A stretch of DNA of 46,883 bases, taken from Candidatus Brevefilum sp. (lineage in GTDB: Bacteria; Chloroflexota; Anaerolineae; Anaerolineales; Anaerolineaceae). The notes beneath the pieces were generated by a model. It was not told the origin of the DNA, did no database searches, and was given only the letters and a program-made list of their open reading frames with translations. Made by a program: the position numbers and the translations under genes. Of this stretch, positions 7,493 to 16,662 are shown in pieces (position 1 is the first letter of the stretch; each line of letters opens with the position of its first letter). Where the stretch lies: assembly GCA_019428905.1 (NCBI GenBank), contig JAHYJN010000019.1, positions 1-46,883 of the forward strand. The letters run 5' to 3'.

Positions 7493-9091
7493 ATGAAACG
7501 TATCCAAGGTTGGGGAAACATTAACACCGATTACCCCGTGCCAGCACCCGCCCAGGCCTATCTCGCACAGGTGGTCGGAAAGGCGCACCCGGGTCACAAC
7601 ATCCCCATTGATGACCTGCTCGAAAAAGTCCCAGCCAGCAGGCTGCCCAAGCACCCCCTGATCACAACAGAAACTGAAGAACGGCTGCGCCACGCCCGCG
7701 GCCAATCCCTCAACGACTGGGTGGAAATGTACGACGGGCTGGTCAACACCTTCCCGGATGGTGTGGCTTACCCAGAGACAGACGCCCAGGTCAGGCAATT
7801 GATCGAACTTGCCCTCAAACACAAGATCAACCTGATCCCCTATGGTGGGGGCTCGAGTGTGGTTGGGCACCTGACCCCGCCTCAAAACGACCTGCCCACC
7901 CTCAGTGTGGACCTGGCAAAAATAAACCGGCTATTAGATCTACACGAAGAAAACGGCGAAGCAACCTTTGGGGCCGGGGTCAGCGGTCCCGAGCTTGAAG
8001 CACAGCTTAACAAGCACGGGTTCATCTTAGGACACTTTCCACAATCCTGGGAATACTCCACCCTGGGTGGATGGATCGTCACCCGTTCGGTTGGGCAGCA
8101 ATCCTATCACTACGGTCGGATTGAGCCCTTATTCGTCAACGGCCATCTCGAAACCCCTGCTGGTCCGCTGGAGCTGCCACACTTCCCGAAAAGTGCAGCC
8201 GGACCGGACCTGCGGCACCTGGTACTGGGGTCCGAAGCCCGATTGGGCATCCTGACCCGGGCGACCATGCGCGTACGGCGCTTGCCAGAACAAGAACATT
8301 TTTATGCCGCGTTTTTCCCCAATTTTGAGATCGGCCTGGAGGCCGTGCGGGCGATTGCTCAAAGCGAGCTGGCCTTATCAATGGTTCGTCTGAGCGACAC
8401 CATGGAAACAGAGACCACCTTCCAGCTCTCCGGTGAGGAAAGGCTGGTGGATCTTGCTAAAAAAGGCCTGAATCTATTTGGCCAGGGCGACGAGCGCTGC
8501 ATGTTGATCTACGGGCTGACCGGATCAAAGGCCGCAAACCACCTGGCAGACCGGCAGCTGGCACACTTCGTCCGCCGCCACCAGGGGATGATGGTCAAGT
8601 TCTACCTGGGTGAAGCCTGGATGAAAAAACGCTTCCTGACTCCCTACTTACGCAACACACTTTGGGATTTGGGCTATGCCCTCGACACCCTCGAAACCTC
8701 CCTGCCCTGGGGAAAAATATCACAGGGGCGTCAAACTATCGTTAATGCCATAAGTCACGCGCTCGAAGACGAAAACGAAGTCGTCCTGGTCTTCAGCCAC
8801 ATCTCGCATGTCTACACCAACGGCGGCTCACTGTATGTGACCTATCTTTATCGCCGGGCGGAGGATCCCCATCAGACCCTAGCCCGCTGGTACAAGATGA
8901 AAGGGGCAGCCAGCCGGTGCATTACCGAAATGGGCGGGACGATCAGCCACCAGCATGGTGTGGGCATCGACCATAAGCCTTACTTGGCGATCGAAAAAGG
9001 CCATTTGGGGATGGATATCCTTAAAAATGTTATCAAAACAGTTGATCCGGCTGGCATTATGAACAGCGGCAAGCTGATCGATCTGGACTGA
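7493..9091 (+). CDS. alkyldihydroxyacetonephosphate synthase-like FAD-binding oxidase
   Basis: A 532-residue member of the VAO/PCMH flavoprotein family, closest to alkyl-DHAP synthase, which swaps the acyl chain of acyl-DHAP for a fatty alcohol and makes the ether bond of plasmalogens. Signs are IPYGGGSSVVGH (FAD pyrophosphate binding, residues about 115-126), GHFPQSWEYSTLGGWIVTRS, HLVLGSEARLGILTRATM, FPNFEIGLEAVRAIA and the C-terminal SHQHGVG (from 485), where the animal enzyme has an all-His triplet. The His-to-Gln change in the middle position is worth noting. It starts at an ATG after GGAGGAAA, 21 bp behind the FadR-like gene, and is followed 14 bp later by the dehydrogenase gene, so it is in one operon. 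A different D-2-hydroxy-acid oxidase is a less likely alternative. Confidence 0.8.
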   Translation: MKRIQGWGNINTDYPVPAPAQAYLAQVVGKAHPGHNIPIDDLLEKVPASRLPKHPLITTETEERLRHARGQSLNDWVEMYDGLVNTFPDGVAYPETDAQVRQLIELALKHKINLIPYGGGSSVVGHLTPPQNDLPTLSVDLAKINRLLDLHEENGEATFGAGVSGPELEAQLNKHGFILGHFPQSWEYSTLGGWIVTRSVGQQSYHYGRIEPLFVNGHLETPAGPLELPHFPKSAAGPDLRHLVLGSEARLGILTRATMRVRRLPEQEHFYAAFFPNFEIGLEAVRAIAQSELALSMVRLSDTMETETTFQLSGEERLVDLAKKGLNLFGQGDERCMLIYGLTGSKAANHLADRQLAHFVRRHQGMMVKFYLGEAWMKKRFLTPYLRNTLWDLGYALDTLETSLPWGKISQGRQTIVNAISHALEDENEVVLVFSHISHVYTNGGSLYVTYLYRRAEDPHQTLARWYKMKGAASRCITEMGGTISHQHGVGIDHKPYLAIEKGHLGMDILKNVIKTVDPAGIMNSGKLIDLD

Positions 9092-9105
9092 AGAAAGGCA
9101 GAACC

Positions 9106-10683
9106 ATGCTCAACGCAACTTGGCGCGAACAAACATGGTCAGCATTAGATCAACCCTGGGACGTAATTGTAATTGGCGGGGGCATTACGGGCGCCGGTAT
9201 CTTCAATATGGCTGCCCAAAAGGGGCTCAAAGTCCTCCTGCTGGAAGCCCATGACTTTGCCTTTGGGACGTCCAGCCGCTCTTCCAAGCTGGTTCACGGC
9301 GGGATCCGATATCTCAGGAACCGCCAGTACGATGTCGTTAAAGAATCCGTTAAAGAACGTGAACGACTGCTGCGCGAATCCGACGGCTTGGTTGACCCCC
9401 TGGCCTTCGTCTTCCCGTCTTATGAAGACAATGCACACGAGACAAACATGATGCGGCTGGGTGTGATCATTTATGACCTGCTGGCACCCAAGTGGCAGCA
9501 CAGAAACCTCAACCAGCGCCAGGCGCAAACATCCCTGCCTGCCTTAAGCGATCAAAGCCTGGTTGGCGGCATCAAGTATAACGATGCCCGGGTGGATGAC
9601 TCCCAGCTCGTCCTGCGTGTGATCATGGATGGCATCCGGTTTGGCGGTTCAGCCATCAATTACGCTAAAGTCATCAGGCTCTGCAAAGCAAACTTAGGGC
9701 AAGTCGAGGGCGTGGTGGTTGAAGATCAGACCGGCCAAATGAGTCCAACCAACATTGAAGTGCGCGGTAAAGTTGTGATCAATGCTGCTGGCCCCTGGTC
9801 GGATGCCGTCAGGGAAGCTGTTAAGGGACCGCCAAAATTGCGCCCCTTACGCGGCAGTCACCTTGTTTTCTCACGGGAATCAATCCCCCTCAACGCCGCT
9901 GTGACCATGCTACACCCACGGGATAACCGGGCACTGTTCGCCATCCCCTGGGAAAACCGGACCCTGATTGGCACGACCGATCTTGACCACCACCAATTTG
10001 AGGACGAAACCCGAATCACCCCGGAGGAAGTTGAGTACCTGCTGGAAGCCGCCGAATTTACCTTCCCAGGTTACCCCGTTTCCAGCGCTGACATCATTTC
10101 AACCTTTTCCGGTCTTCGCCCGGTGATTAATACCAATGCAGCCCGTCCCTCCCTCGAATCCCGTGCCCATCATATCTGGCGTGAGGAGGGTTTGGTGACC
10201 GTGGCCGGCGGAAAACTGACCATCTTTCGTGTCATGGCGGCAGATGTGCTCAACTTCTGCGCGAATGCGCTGCCAGGCAGACCTAAATTCAGCCATCTTG
10301 CGCCTTGCTTCATCCATCCTGTAGCACAGGATCGTCAAGATCGCACCAACCCGGATTGGATCATGATGGCGGGCCGTTTGGGTGCAAATGTCACCTCGTT
10401 TTTTGGGGAGTCTGACCCCGCTGACCTGCACCCAATCGATCCCATCCCCCAATTTTGGGCGGAGCTGACCTGGGCAGCAATGAACGAGGCCGTCGTCCAC
10501 CTGGATGACCTCCTCCTCAGGCGGGTCAGGTTGGGCATTCTCCTACCAAACGGCGGGCTGGATGTGATCGACCAAATCAAGCAACGGGTACAGCCCGCGT
10601 TGGCTTGGTCTGATGAGGTTTGGGCAGCTGAAGTCGAACGTTACCAAAACATCTGGCAAAAAAATTATTACCTGCCTGAATAA
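9106..10683 (+). CDS. glpD: FAD-dependent glycerol-3-phosphate dehydrogenase
   Basis: A 525-residue membrane-associated type flavoprotein that oxidises sn-glycerol 3-phosphate to DHAP with transfer of electrons to quinone. The Rossmann motif [13 protein letters not shown] lies near residues 19-31, followed by [18 protein letters not shown], the family signature. Later blocks include [38 protein letters not shown] and FSGLRPV. The C-terminal helical domain is present, and length is normal. AAAGG lies ahead of the ATG. In this cluster it could supply DHAP for ether-lipid synthesis or recover it from glycerolipid breakdown. The preceding gene ends 14 bp upstream; the kinase gene follows after 89 bp. 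Confidence 0.9.
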   Translation: MLNATWREQTWSALDQPWDVIVIGGGITGAGIFNMAAQKGLKVLLLEAHDFAFGTSSRSSKLVHGGIRYLRNRQYDVVKESVKERERLLRESDGLVDPLAFVFPSYEDNAHETNMMRLGVIIYDLLAPKWQHRNLNQRQAQTSLPALSDQSLVGGIKYNDARVDDSQLVLRVIMDGIRFGGSAINYAKVIRLCKANLGQVEGVVVEDQTGQMSPTNIEVRGKVVINAAGPWSDAVREAVKGPPKLRPLRGSHLVFSRESIPLNAAVTMLHPRDNRALFAIPWENRTLIGTTDLDHHQFEDETRITPEEVEYLLEAAEFTFPGYPVSSADIISTFSGLRPVINTNAARPSLESRAHHIWREEGLVTVAGGKLTIFRVMAADVLNFCANALPGRPKFSHLAPCFIHPVAQDRQDRTNPDWIMMAGRLGANVTSFFGESDPADLHPIDPIPQFWAELTWAAMNEAVVHLDDLLLRRVRLGILLPNGGLDVIDQIKQRVQPALAWSDEVWAAEVERYQNIWQKNYYLPE

Positions 10684-10772
10684 TTTCACCAAACCCTGAT
10701 TTTGATGGTTTTTGGTTTATGATATATAGGGAACACAGCAACCGATCCTACAGCGATCCAACGGAGGGAACC

Positions 10773-12326
10773 ATGGCAGGTGAACACATCCTGGCAATTG
10801 ACAACGGGACGCAAAGCGTCCGGGCACTGCTGTTTGATTTACAGGGGAATTTGATCGCCAAGAACCGCATACCAATCCAACCGTATTATTCTCAAAAACC
10901 GGGCTGGGCAGAACAGGACCCGGATGTTTTTTGGCAGGGCGTCTGCCAATCCTGCCAGGGGCTGTGGCAAATGGAAAACGTTGATCCTAAAACCATCGTT
11001 GGCGTCGGTTTGACCACCCAGCGCTCCACGGTGATCAACCTGGACCAGGAGCAACAGCCCTTACGACCGGCCATTGTCTGGCTTGATCAACGCCGCACAG
11101 AAGGCATACCGCCTGTAGGCGGCCTATGGGGGTTGCTTTTCAAGCTGGCGGGCATGCAAGATACGGTGCGCTATTTCCAGGCAGAAGCTGAAGCCAATTG
11201 GATCAAAATCCATCAACCCGAAATTTGGAAAAAGACCGATAAATATGTGCTCCTTTCCGGTTACCTGACCCATAAACTGACCGGGAAGGTGATCGATTCT
11301 GTCGGCTGCCAGGTCGCTTACATCCCCTTTGATTATAAAAACCAGAATTGGGCTAAGCCCTCCGACTGGAAATGGCAAGCGGTGCAAATTGAACCGGAGA
11401 TGCTGCCAGACCTGGTTCAACCCACCCAGATCTTGGGTCACATCACTAGAGCAGCCTCGCAGGCAACAGGCATTCCCGAAGGCTTACCGTTGATTGCCAC
11501 AGCGGCCGATAAAGCCACTGAGGTTATCGGTGCGGGCTGTCTTGAACCCCATCTTGGCTGTTTAAGCTTTGGCACGACGGCCACCATCAACACCACCCAC
11601 CACAAGTATATCGAAGTGATCCCCCTCATCCCGCCTTACCCATCGGCAGTCCCAGGTGCTTATTCGTTAGAGATTCAAATCTATCGCGGTTTTTGGATGG
11701 TGAGCTGGTTCAAGGATGAGTTTGGTTTGGTTGAGCGGCGCGAAGCAGAGCGCCGTGGGTTGGAGCCGGAAGTGCTGTTTGACGAATTACTCCGGACCGT
11801 CCCCCCTGGTGCGGATGGTTTGATCCTGCAGCCCTACTGGTCTCCCGGGCTGAAGATCCCGGGACCGGAAGCCAAAGGCGCCGTGATCGGCTTTGGTGAT
11901 GTGCATACCCGGGCACATTTTTACCGGGCCATCATTGAAGGCCTGGGGTTTGCCCTGCTGGAGGGCATGGAACGCACAGAAAAGCGCTCGCGCGTCCCCA
12001 TCACCGCCCTCAGGGTGGCCGGCGGCGGCAGCCAGAGCCCGGGGGTGATGCAAACCACCGCTGATATCTTTGGCCTGCCGGTCACCCGGCCGCATGTGTA
12101 TGAAGCCTCGGGGCTCGGTGCAGCCATTGATGTAGCTGTGGGGTTGAGACTGCACCCTGATTTTAAAACAGCCGTGGATGAGATGACCCACCTGGGCGAC
12201 ACCTTTGAACCGGATCAACACCGACACCAAATGTACCAGGAATTGTATCAACGTGTTTATAAGCGCATGTATAAACGTTTGCAGCCGCTCTATAACGAGA
12301 TCCGCGACATTGTAACGGAAAAATAA
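10773..12326 (+). CDS. FGGY-family carbohydrate (probably glycerol-type) kinase
   Basis: A 517-residue kinase of the FGGY family (ASKHA fold). The ATG at 10773 is preferred over an upstream in-frame one because GGAGGGAA precedes it and the protein then begins directly with the phosphate-1 loop [17 protein letters not shown]. Other family parts are [23 protein letters not shown], the catalytic-aspartate region [19 protein letters not shown] and the adenosine loop [14 protein letters not shown]. The substrate cannot be read with certainty. Its place behind GlpD suggests glycerol, giving glycerol-3-phosphate, though xylulose-like sugars are phosphorylated by close relatives. It probably belongs to the FadR-headed operon; the 89-bp gap contains no clear terminator. 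Confidence 0.8.
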   Translation: MAGEHILAIDNGTQSVRALLFDLQGNLIAKNRIPIQPYYSQKPGWAEQDPDVFWQGVCQSCQGLWQMENVDPKTIVGVGLTTQRSTVINLDQEQQPLRPAIVWLDQRRTEGIPPVGGLWGLLFKLAGMQDTVRYFQAEAEANWIKIHQPEIWKKTDKYVLLSGYLTHKLTGKVIDSVGCQVAYIPFDYKNQNWAKPSDWKWQAVQIEPEMLPDLVQPTQILGHITRAASQATGIPEGLPLIATAADKATEVIGAGCLEPHLGCLSFGTTATINTTHHKYIEVIPLIPPYPSAVPGAYSLEIQIYRGFWMVSWFKDEFGLVERREAERRGLEPEVLFDELLRTVPPGADGLILQPYWSPGLKIPGPEAKGAVIGFGDVHTRAHFYRAIIEGLGFALLEGMERTEKRSRVPITALRVAGGGSQSPGVMQTTADIFGLPVTRPHVYEASGLGAAIDVAVGLRLHPDFKTAVDEMTHLGDTFEPDQHRHQMYQELYQRVYKRMYKRLQPLYNEIRDIVTEK

Positions 12327-12373
12327 CCCCTATACAATCCCAAGATCGCAGCGAATAAAAGGAAATTAAATCC

Positions 12374-12745
12374 ATGCCCAGACCTGAAATTACCCAGCAA
12401 ATTACGTTCTTACATGCCCAAAACCTGGATGAAACGCGGCAGTTCTATGCTGAAACTTTGGGCCTGCCGTTGGTTCGTGACCAGGGCACCTGTCTGATTT
12501 TCCAGGTGTGCGAAAGTGCCTTCCTCGGCTTTTGTCAGCACATTGAACAGATCCCGCCCGGTCGAAAAGTGATCCTGACCCTGGTCAGCGAGGATGTGGA
12601 TGGCTGGTACACAGCCCTCAAAGACAGCGGGCAGTTCCCGATGGACCCACCTTCCAGCAACCCTACTTACCAGATTTATCACTTCTTCATCCCGGATCCT
12701 GACGGCTATTGGATCGAGATCCAGAGGTTCGATCAGCCCTTATGA
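12374..12745 (+). CDS. VOC (glyoxalase/dioxygenase superfamily) protein
   Basis: A 123-residue single-module-pair VOC protein: FLHAQNLDETRQFYAETLGLPLV at the start (the typical first beta-alpha-beta) and DPDGYWIEIQRF at the end, which carries the usual metal-ligand Glu. Members are lyases, dioxygenases or resistance proteins acting on small molecules; the substrate here is unknown. GGAAATTAAATCC precedes the ATG. The gene follows the kinase by 47 bp, and its stop overlaps the next start as ATGA, so it is translationally coupled to the peptidase lipoprotein. Confidence 0.8.
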   Translation: MPRPEITQQITFLHAQNLDETRQFYAETLGLPLVRDQGTCLIFQVCESAFLGFCQHIEQIPPGRKVILTLVSEDVDGWYTALKDSGQFPMDPPSSNPTYQIYHFFIPDPDGYWIEIQRFDQPL

Positions 12746-14226
12746 ATGCTTCAAAGTGGGTCACCAAACTGGTGGTGTGTTTTTCGTTGACCTGCCTGGC
12801 TGCCTGCGCCCCCTCCAGCACACGCCCACTCGAACAATCCCCAACCAATCACATCACCTCACCCATTCCACACCGGCCGGAGAGAATTGAAGGAGAATTT
12901 GAAGAACAAACGCCCTCTGCATCGCCGCCAGTGCATTCGCCAGATCACGGAACTCGCTATTATTTTGATGTGAATTTGGATTACGATGCTAAAATATTAT
13001 CTGTCGATCAAACTGTAAGCTATACGAATAATACAGGCTATACGATCAGCCTTTTACCACTCCGGGTGCCGCCGTCTTACCAAGCAGGCGTATTTTTATT
13101 GACTAGCCTTCAAATCGAACAAATCCAACCAGAAATGAAAAGTGAGATCAAAGGGACAATGATCCATCTCCAATTTGATCCACCCCTGGAACCCGGTCAG
13201 CAGATCGAAATCAACCTCAATTACCAGCTCTACCCGACACACGGTTGGAACACTTTGGGCTACAACCAGCGCCAACTGCTTCTGGCGGATTGGTATCCCA
13301 TGGTCCCGCCGCACCGTGATGGACCTGGATGGGTGATCAATCCACCGGGGCAAGTGGGCGAGCACCTGGCCTACCCCTTAAGCGATATTCATATGAACCT
13401 CTGCCTGGCGCCCACGCAGCAGCCTGTGGTCATCGCAGCCAGTGCTCCCCTGGCTGACCAAGCTGACGACTGCTACCGCTATGAAGCACAGCAGGTGCGC
13501 AATTTCTCCCTGGCAATTAGCCCCGAATACCAACTTGCCACCGCCGAAAGTGACCTGGTCACCGTTTTAGCCTACACCTTCCCAGAACATTCCGGCTTAG
13601 GCCAACGGGCGGCTGACCTGGCAGTCCAGTCCTGGGCGACGTTTACGGACCTGTTTGGTGACAACCAGCGCAACTTCATCAGCATTGTGGAAGCAGACAT
13701 CTTTGACGGGCTTGAGACCGATGGTTTAATCTACCTCAGCGAATGGTATTACCAGACCGCTGACCCATCCCCGCGCAACCTATTTGAATTGCTGGTGGTG
13801 CATGAAACCGCTCATCAATGGTTTTATGCTCACATCCACAACGACCAGGCCTTCGAACCCTGGCTTGATGAAGCCCTGACCACCTACAGCGAAGTCCTGT
13901 TTTATGAGGCGAATCACCCCCAACTTGTTGATTGGTGGTGGGATTACCGTGTGGCAGCCTTCGAACCTGAAGGCGCAGTGAATGCTTCTATTTATGATTT
14001 CTACCATTTCAGACCCTATATCAACGCGGTCTACCTGCGCGGAGCGCTATTTTTACAAGCACTGCGGGATGAAATCGGTGATCAAGCATTTTTTGAAGCC
14101 CTGTGGCACTACGCTCAACTTGAGGGTGCAAGCGACCATTGGCGCACAGCAGATGATTTTATCGGTGCTTTCTCCCAAGTTTCTGATGCCGATCTGACGC
14201 CAATTTTCTCAGAATTTTTTCAATAA
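12742..14226 (+). CDS. M1-family (gluzincin) metallopeptidase lipoprotein
   Basis: A 494-residue lipoprotein. Starting at the ATGA overlap with the preceding gene gives a basic N-terminus, a hydrophobic core and the lipobox LAAC. The zinc site is intact: H354-ETA-H358 and, 18 residues later, E377 in WLDEAL, the HEXXH-18-E pattern of M1 peptidases. The region before it matches the N-terminal beta domain of aminopeptidase N-like proteins (LDYDAKILSVDQTVSYTN). A strict GAMEN exopeptidase motif is not seen, so exo- versus endopeptidase action is open. It should act outside the membrane on peptides. The gene is coupled to the VOC gene and followed by a 161-bp gap. Confidence 0.85.
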   Translation: MNASKWVTKLVVCFSLTCLAACAPSSTRPLEQSPTNHITSPIPHRPERIEGEFEEQTPSASPPVHSPDHGTRYYFDVNLDYDAKILSVDQTVSYTNNTGYTISLLPLRVPPSYQAGVFLLTSLQIEQIQPEMKSEIKGTMIHLQFDPPLEPGQQIEINLNYQLYPTHGWNTLGYNQRQLLLADWYPMVPPHRDGPGWVINPPGQVGEHLAYPLSDIHMNLCLAPTQQPVVIAASAPLADQADDCYRYEAQQVRNFSLAISPEYQLATAESDLVTVLAYTFPEHSGLGQRAADLAVQSWATFTDLFGDNQRNFISIVEADIFDGLETDGLIYLSEWYYQTADPSPRNLFELLVVHETAHQWFYAHIHNDQAFEPWLDEALTTYSEVLFYEANHPQLVDWWWDYRVAAFEPEGAVNASIYDFYHFRPYINAVYLRGALFLQALRDEIGDQAFFEALWHYAQLEGASDHWRTADDFIGAFSQVSDADLTPIFSEFFQ

Positions 14227-14387
14227 TCAACAACTCGGGGTTATAATTGACATCGGTCAAGATTTGACCTAAAAAGTGTTCTAAAAATCACAAATCGTTC
14301 TGGCTTGGTTTTCCAACCCGCAGGCAGGGAAACGCTGGATGTAAAAGCCTCCCAGCCAATGCTTCAACCTTTAGAGAAACGACCATC

Positions 14388-15653
14388 ATGACCCACTACC
14401 AACTCCCCTATGGACACAGCCACATCACCGTTGAAATCCCGCCCTCTTTCCAGGTCGACCTGCTCATCCCTGAAATCACCGATCCACTGCCTGATCCTGA
14501 CCAGGCCATCACAGATGCCCTCACAGCGCCAATCGGGAAACATAAATGGTACGACTTTGCCCAAGCAAAAACGGTCGGGATCGCCATTAACGATAAGACT
14601 CGGCCGGTACCCAAGCCAAACCCCCTCCAACATTTGCTTGAATACCTCGAAGAATTGGGGTTTGAGGCAGAGCAAATCACACTCTTCGTTGGCAGCGGCA
14701 CCCATGCTGCTATGCCCACTTCTGAATTACCACGCATCTTGGATCAATCGATCCTGGACCGCTACCGGGTAGTGGTTCATGACTGCGATCAATCCCCTAT
14801 GATTGATTTGGGAAAGACCTCTGACCAAACACCGATCCAGGTCAACGCGGATTATTATCGGTGTGATCTTAAGTTTTCGGTGGGAAATATTGAACCTCAT
14901 CATTTCATGGGCTTTTCAGGCGGGGTAAAGACCGCAGCCATTGGACTGGCGAGCCGCGCCACCATTGCCGCCAACCACGCCCGGCTAGCCCACCCCCAAG
15001 CTCGGACGGGTGTTTACCATCTCAATCCATTGCGCCAGGAGGTTGAGGAAATCGGTCGCAAGGCAGGCGTGCACTTTTGCCTGGGAACAATTCTCGATGA
15101 GGATAAACACATCCTCAAGGTCTATTTTGGCGATCCGATCGCCGTGATGAACGCAGCGATCCCGGTCGTACGACGCTTGTTCGGGATCAGCGTCCCTGCG
15201 CCATATGACCTGGTGATCGCCTCCCCGGGCGGTGCACCGAAGGACATCAACCTCTACCAAAGCCAAAAAGCGCTGACCCACGCTGCTCGAATTACCCGTG
15301 ATGATGGTTGGGTGATCCTCACCGCAGCCTGCCCGGAAGGCTCTGGCAGCCAGGCTTATGAAACCTATGTCACGCAGGCGAAATCCCACCAGGCGATCAT
15401 CCAGCACTTTGAAGATGGATTTTTCAAAGTGGGACCCCACAAAGCCTTACAAATTGCGCGTGAGGCAGTTCGGGTTAATATCGTCCTGGCTTCTGACCTG
15501 CCGCCGCAAACCGTCAAGAGTTGGAAACTGACCCCCACGAAACCAGAATTGATCGATGAACTGGTAAAATGGATCACCTCCAAGCTGCCTTACAACCCAC
15601 GCATCGCCATCCTCCCCGCCGCCACACGAACCATGACCGAGGTAAAACCATGA
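14388..15653 (+). CDS. LarA-like nickel-pincer (lactate racemase family) protein
   Basis: A 421-residue protein of the LarA/DUF2088 family, which uses a nickel pincer nucleotide to racemise or epimerise 2-hydroxy acids. The key residues fall at the spacing expected from Lactobacillus LarA (H108, H174, K184, H200): here H106 in GSGTHAAM, H171 in IEPHHF, K181 in FSGGVKTA and H197 in ANHARL. K181 would carry the pincer and the histidines bind nickel or act as bases. The cofactor makers LarB, LarC and LarE are not in this window. LarA homologues also act on malate, 2-hydroxyglutarate or sugar acids, so the substrate is not settled. GAGAAACGACC precedes the ATG. The stop overlaps the next start as ATGA. 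Confidence 0.85.
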   Translation: MTHYQLPYGHSHITVEIPPSFQVDLLIPEITDPLPDPDQAITDALTAPIGKHKWYDFAQAKTVGIAINDKTRPVPKPNPLQHLLEYLEELGFEAEQITLFVGSGTHAAMPTSELPRILDQSILDRYRVVVHDCDQSPMIDLGKTSDQTPIQVNADYYRCDLKFSVGNIEPHHFMGFSGGVKTAAIGLASRATIAANHARLAHPQARTGVYHLNPLRQEVEEIGRKAGVHFCLGTILDEDKHILKVYFGDPIAVMNAAIPVVRRLFGISVPAPYDLVIASPGGAPKDINLYQSQKALTHAARITRDDGWVILTAACPEGSGSQAYETYVTQAKSHQAIIQHFEDGFFKVGPHKALQIAREAVRVNIVLASDLPPQTVKSWKLTPTKPELIDELVKWITSKLPYNPRIAILPAATRTMTEVKP

Positions 15654-16396
15654 CCGACAACCCCCATATCCGCAACCCTCACCTTCCCGGTGATGATTTC
15701 TTCTGGGAGGGCAATCAAATCGGGGTCTTATTGATCCACGGTCTCACTGCTACCACGGCAGAAATCCGCCCATTAGCAGAAAATCTTCATCAGGCAGGTT
15801 ACACCGTTGCAGGCCCCCTCCTCCCGGGCCACGGCACCCATCCGGATGACCTCAACCGGGCTACATGGGGAATGTGGGTGGAGAAGGTTAAACAAACCTA
15901 TGAATCATTACTGGCCCACTGCCAACGTGTTTTTGTTGGTGGTCAATCGACGGGAGCACTGCTGTCATTGGAACTCGCCCGTCAGCACCCAGAAATCCCA
16001 GGGCTATTAATATTTGCACCTGCGATCAAAATCAACGGGATATGGCGTGCCCACATCCTTTGGCCTTTTATCAAACACTATAATAAACCTAACAAACCTG
16101 ATGACCTTCTCTGGAAGGGATACTATGTTAACCCGGTTAAGGCTGTTGCTGAACTACATAAACTGCAACGACACATCCAGCGCAATCTTCCCAGCGTCAC
16201 CCAACCTTTAGTGGTCTTCACCGGCGAATTCGACCAAACGATTGCACCGGATTCTGCACAGATCCTCCTCAAAGGTGTTCGCTCAATGGATAAACGCCAT
16301 ATCAACATGCCTGCCTCCGGGCATTTAATCATCCTGGACAAGGAGATAGATCGGGTAACAGAATTTGTGCTTGACTTCATTCAAGCACGATCCTGA
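15650..16396 (+). CDS. alpha/beta hydrolase (carboxylesterase / monoacylglycerol lipase type)
   Basis: A 248-residue serine hydrolase. The start at 15650 overlaps the LarA-like stop (ATGA). The oxyanion region is VLLIHGLTATTAE, the nucleophile S100 sits in GGQSTG, the acid is probably the Asp in GEFDQTIAP and the base the His in SGHLIILDKE. The closest family is the EstD/Est30 carboxylesterase and monoacylglycerol lipase group. It is soluble, with no signal peptide. Coupling to a LarA-like protein suggests action on an ester or lactone of a hydroxy acid, but this is inference. Confidence 0.85.
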   Translation: MTDNPHIRNPHLPGDDFFWEGNQIGVLLIHGLTATTAEIRPLAENLHQAGYTVAGPLLPGHGTHPDDLNRATWGMWVEKVKQTYESLLAHCQRVFVGGQSTGALLSLELARQHPEIPGLLIFAPAIKINGIWRAHILWPFIKHYNKPNKPDDLLWKGYYVNPVKAVAELHKLQRHIQRNLPSVTQPLVVFTGEFDQTIAPDSAQILLKGVRSMDKRHINMPASGHLIILDKEIDRVTEFVLDFIQARS

Positions 16397-16468
16397 AATT
16401 CTTATTTGACACCTTAGAAAAACAACAATCACAAGATCGACATTCAACGTCTATCCGCCCGCATTTTA

Positions 16469-16497
16469 TTGACAATCACAAAATATCGCGGTAAACT
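16469..16497 (+). promoter_or_regulatory. sigma70-type promoter for the ABC exporter operon
   Basis: TTGACA (16469-16474), a 17-bp spacer and TAAACT (16492-16497). It predicts a leader of about 160 nt before the GTG at 16663. The leader contains a small GGGT-N5-ACCC hairpin and may have a regulatory role. No other gene is seen in 16397-16662. Confidence 0.6.
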
Positions 16498-16662
16498 AGT
16501 AGCCTCGGGAACAAAACCATACAAACCTCACACACACGTGAAAAAACGGATCTGTGGGTGCGATACCCGCATGCCGACATACTTTAATGGCAGATCGTCA
16601 CCAGTATCCTACGTCCCGATCAAGGGCAGGATGAATTTAATCAAAACTGGAGAGAAAAAATT

